This document shows, piece after piece, positions 63,101 through 64,000 of a stretch of 64,000 bases of DNA; within the stretch, counting starts at the first letter, position 1, and every line of letters begins with the position of its first letter. This stretch comes from Luscinia megarhynchos. Its lineage: Eukaryota > Chordata > Aves > Passeriformes > Turdidae. The notes under the pieces are model-generated. The model did not search any database, was not told where the DNA came from, and saw nothing but the letters and a program-made list of their open reading frames with translations. Location of the stretch: positions 44,682,770-44,746,769 of the forward strand of contig CM067568.1 of assembly GCA_034336665.1 (NCBI GenBank), given 5' to 3'. The position numbers and the translations under genes are program-made.

Positions 63101-64000
63101 AGGTAGGTGTTTAAAAGCTGATATTTAGCTAGCTGATACATCTAAAAAGAAAAAGTTTAGAAAAGATGGGAGTTATGTCAAGACATGAGAGGCTGAAGTG
63201 GGAGGTCATAGCCATGGCTTTGGAGTCTACCTGGAGGGGCTGTCTGCCCTGTGGGCTGAGCTACTGCCTGGGCTGAAACAGCAAATGGAGGAAGGAGAAA
63301 AAGCATTTTTTGGTCTAGCTAAAAAAAGCTTGCTGGGTCTGGCTGCAGAATGGTGTGGCACCCTGGCATGGGAGCCAAAACAGCTGCTACACATATGCCA
63401 AATACCTGCTTGAGGTAAGCCTAATAAAAACATTTGATTATTAGTAATAAATTATTCTCTACTTAATCACATATTTCTGGGTCAGTCATAAGGAAAATGC
63501 TACTGAACCTGTGCTAGATCAATATATAGACACTTAAAATTGATCAAAATTCTTATCTTTTCTTCTTCTCCAAAGCCAATTCCCAGAGATTACTTACAAA
63601 GCTGGAGCAGAAGGCAAGAAATTACTCCCAATGAATGGTTTAGTTATGATAACAGGCTGTTTGAATGGGCTGGAGACAATACAAGTTAAAATGGATTTTA
63701 ATGTTGGTAATATGTATGATTTGCTCTACCTCAAAGAAACCTCTGAGGTGGGCAAGTTATTCATATCCAGATGCTGAAACATGCCAAGATTAACTCTGTG
63801 TTTCAAGTATATAAAAAATGCAGATTTGTGGGATGAATGACTTTAGTTTTTGGCTGAAGAAAAATAACATGGGAACAGGAACAATTTTCAGAAGAAAACT
63901 GTGTTTTGCAAGGTGTCATGCAAGTCTGATCTCACTGGCACTGGGTGTTGCAAACCATCAATTCAGAGGTGTAAAACAACTAAACACAGAAAAAAAACTG
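60116..64000. other. Unique non-coding DNA to the window end
   Basis: No exon, RNA gene or repeat family is recognised. Two plus-strand frames near the end, 62817-63080 (87 codons) and 63198-63413 (71 codons, followed directly by GGTAAG), were examined. Neither shows a known domain and the second ends at its own stop before the GT, so it is not a convincing internal exon. Confidence 0.5.

Noticed and set aside
63198..63413. 71-codon frame ending just before GGTAAG as an internal exon
   Set aside because: The frame meets a TGA before the donor-like GT, and the upstream side lacks a clear polypyrimidine-AG acceptor.
1..64000. CRISPR arrays, operons, rRNA or tRNA genes
   Set aside because: No spaced direct repeats, ribosome-binding-site-led gene runs, or recognisable RNA gene sequence were seen; the repeat content is that of a bird genome.

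Overview
This window looks like vertebrate, and specifically bird, nuclear DNA. Bacterial gene organisation is absent: long stretches have stops in all frames, there are no operons, and CpG is scarce. The strongest evidence is repeat content. Four fragments match the avian CR1 LINE 3' end. One complete solo endogenous-retrovirus LTR, and a second probable LTR, resemble LTR families I associate with songbird genomes. A passerine or related neoavian bird is my best inference; species, chromosome and neighbouring gene cannot be read from the sequence.

No protein-coding gene or exon can be supported. The open frames are mostly 60-130 codons, lie on both strands, often overlap antisense, and cluster where local GC is higher. 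I recognise no protein family in any of them. The longest, 254 codons on the minus strand at 23487-24251, overlaps a 128-codon frame on the other strand and fits a stop-poor stretch better than a gene. The window is best read as intergenic 'gene desert' or the inside of a very large intron.

Layout: 1-3555 unique AT-rich DNA; 3556-3712 CR1 followed by a short G-quadruplex repeat; 3813-15697 unique DNA with a GC-richer block at 7060-7970 and a conserved-looking block at 12260-12480; 15698-16056 probable plus-strand LTR; 16265-16650 and 18130-18500 regulatory-looking AT-rich blocks; 18631-18753 and 21226-21432 CR1 fragments; 26360-26890 a candidate promoter or first exon with a small CpG cluster; 27353-27365 a C13 tract; 27390-27680 another conserved-looking block; 34120-34400 a block with an RFX X-box-like site; 34755-35316 a minus-strand solo LTR with a near-perfect target-site duplication; 36660-36900 a homeodomain-type motif block with a G-quadruplex motif; 41481-41805 the best CR1; 41806-64000 largely unique sequence with a few microsatellites and one conserved-looking block at 50240-50565.

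There is no evidence for an undescribed multi-gene system. The most useful items are the solo LTR with its duplicated U3 segment, the candidate CpG-bearing first exon near 26.8 kb, and the regulatory-looking blocks. The last two need cross-species alignment or chromatin and RNA data to confirm.
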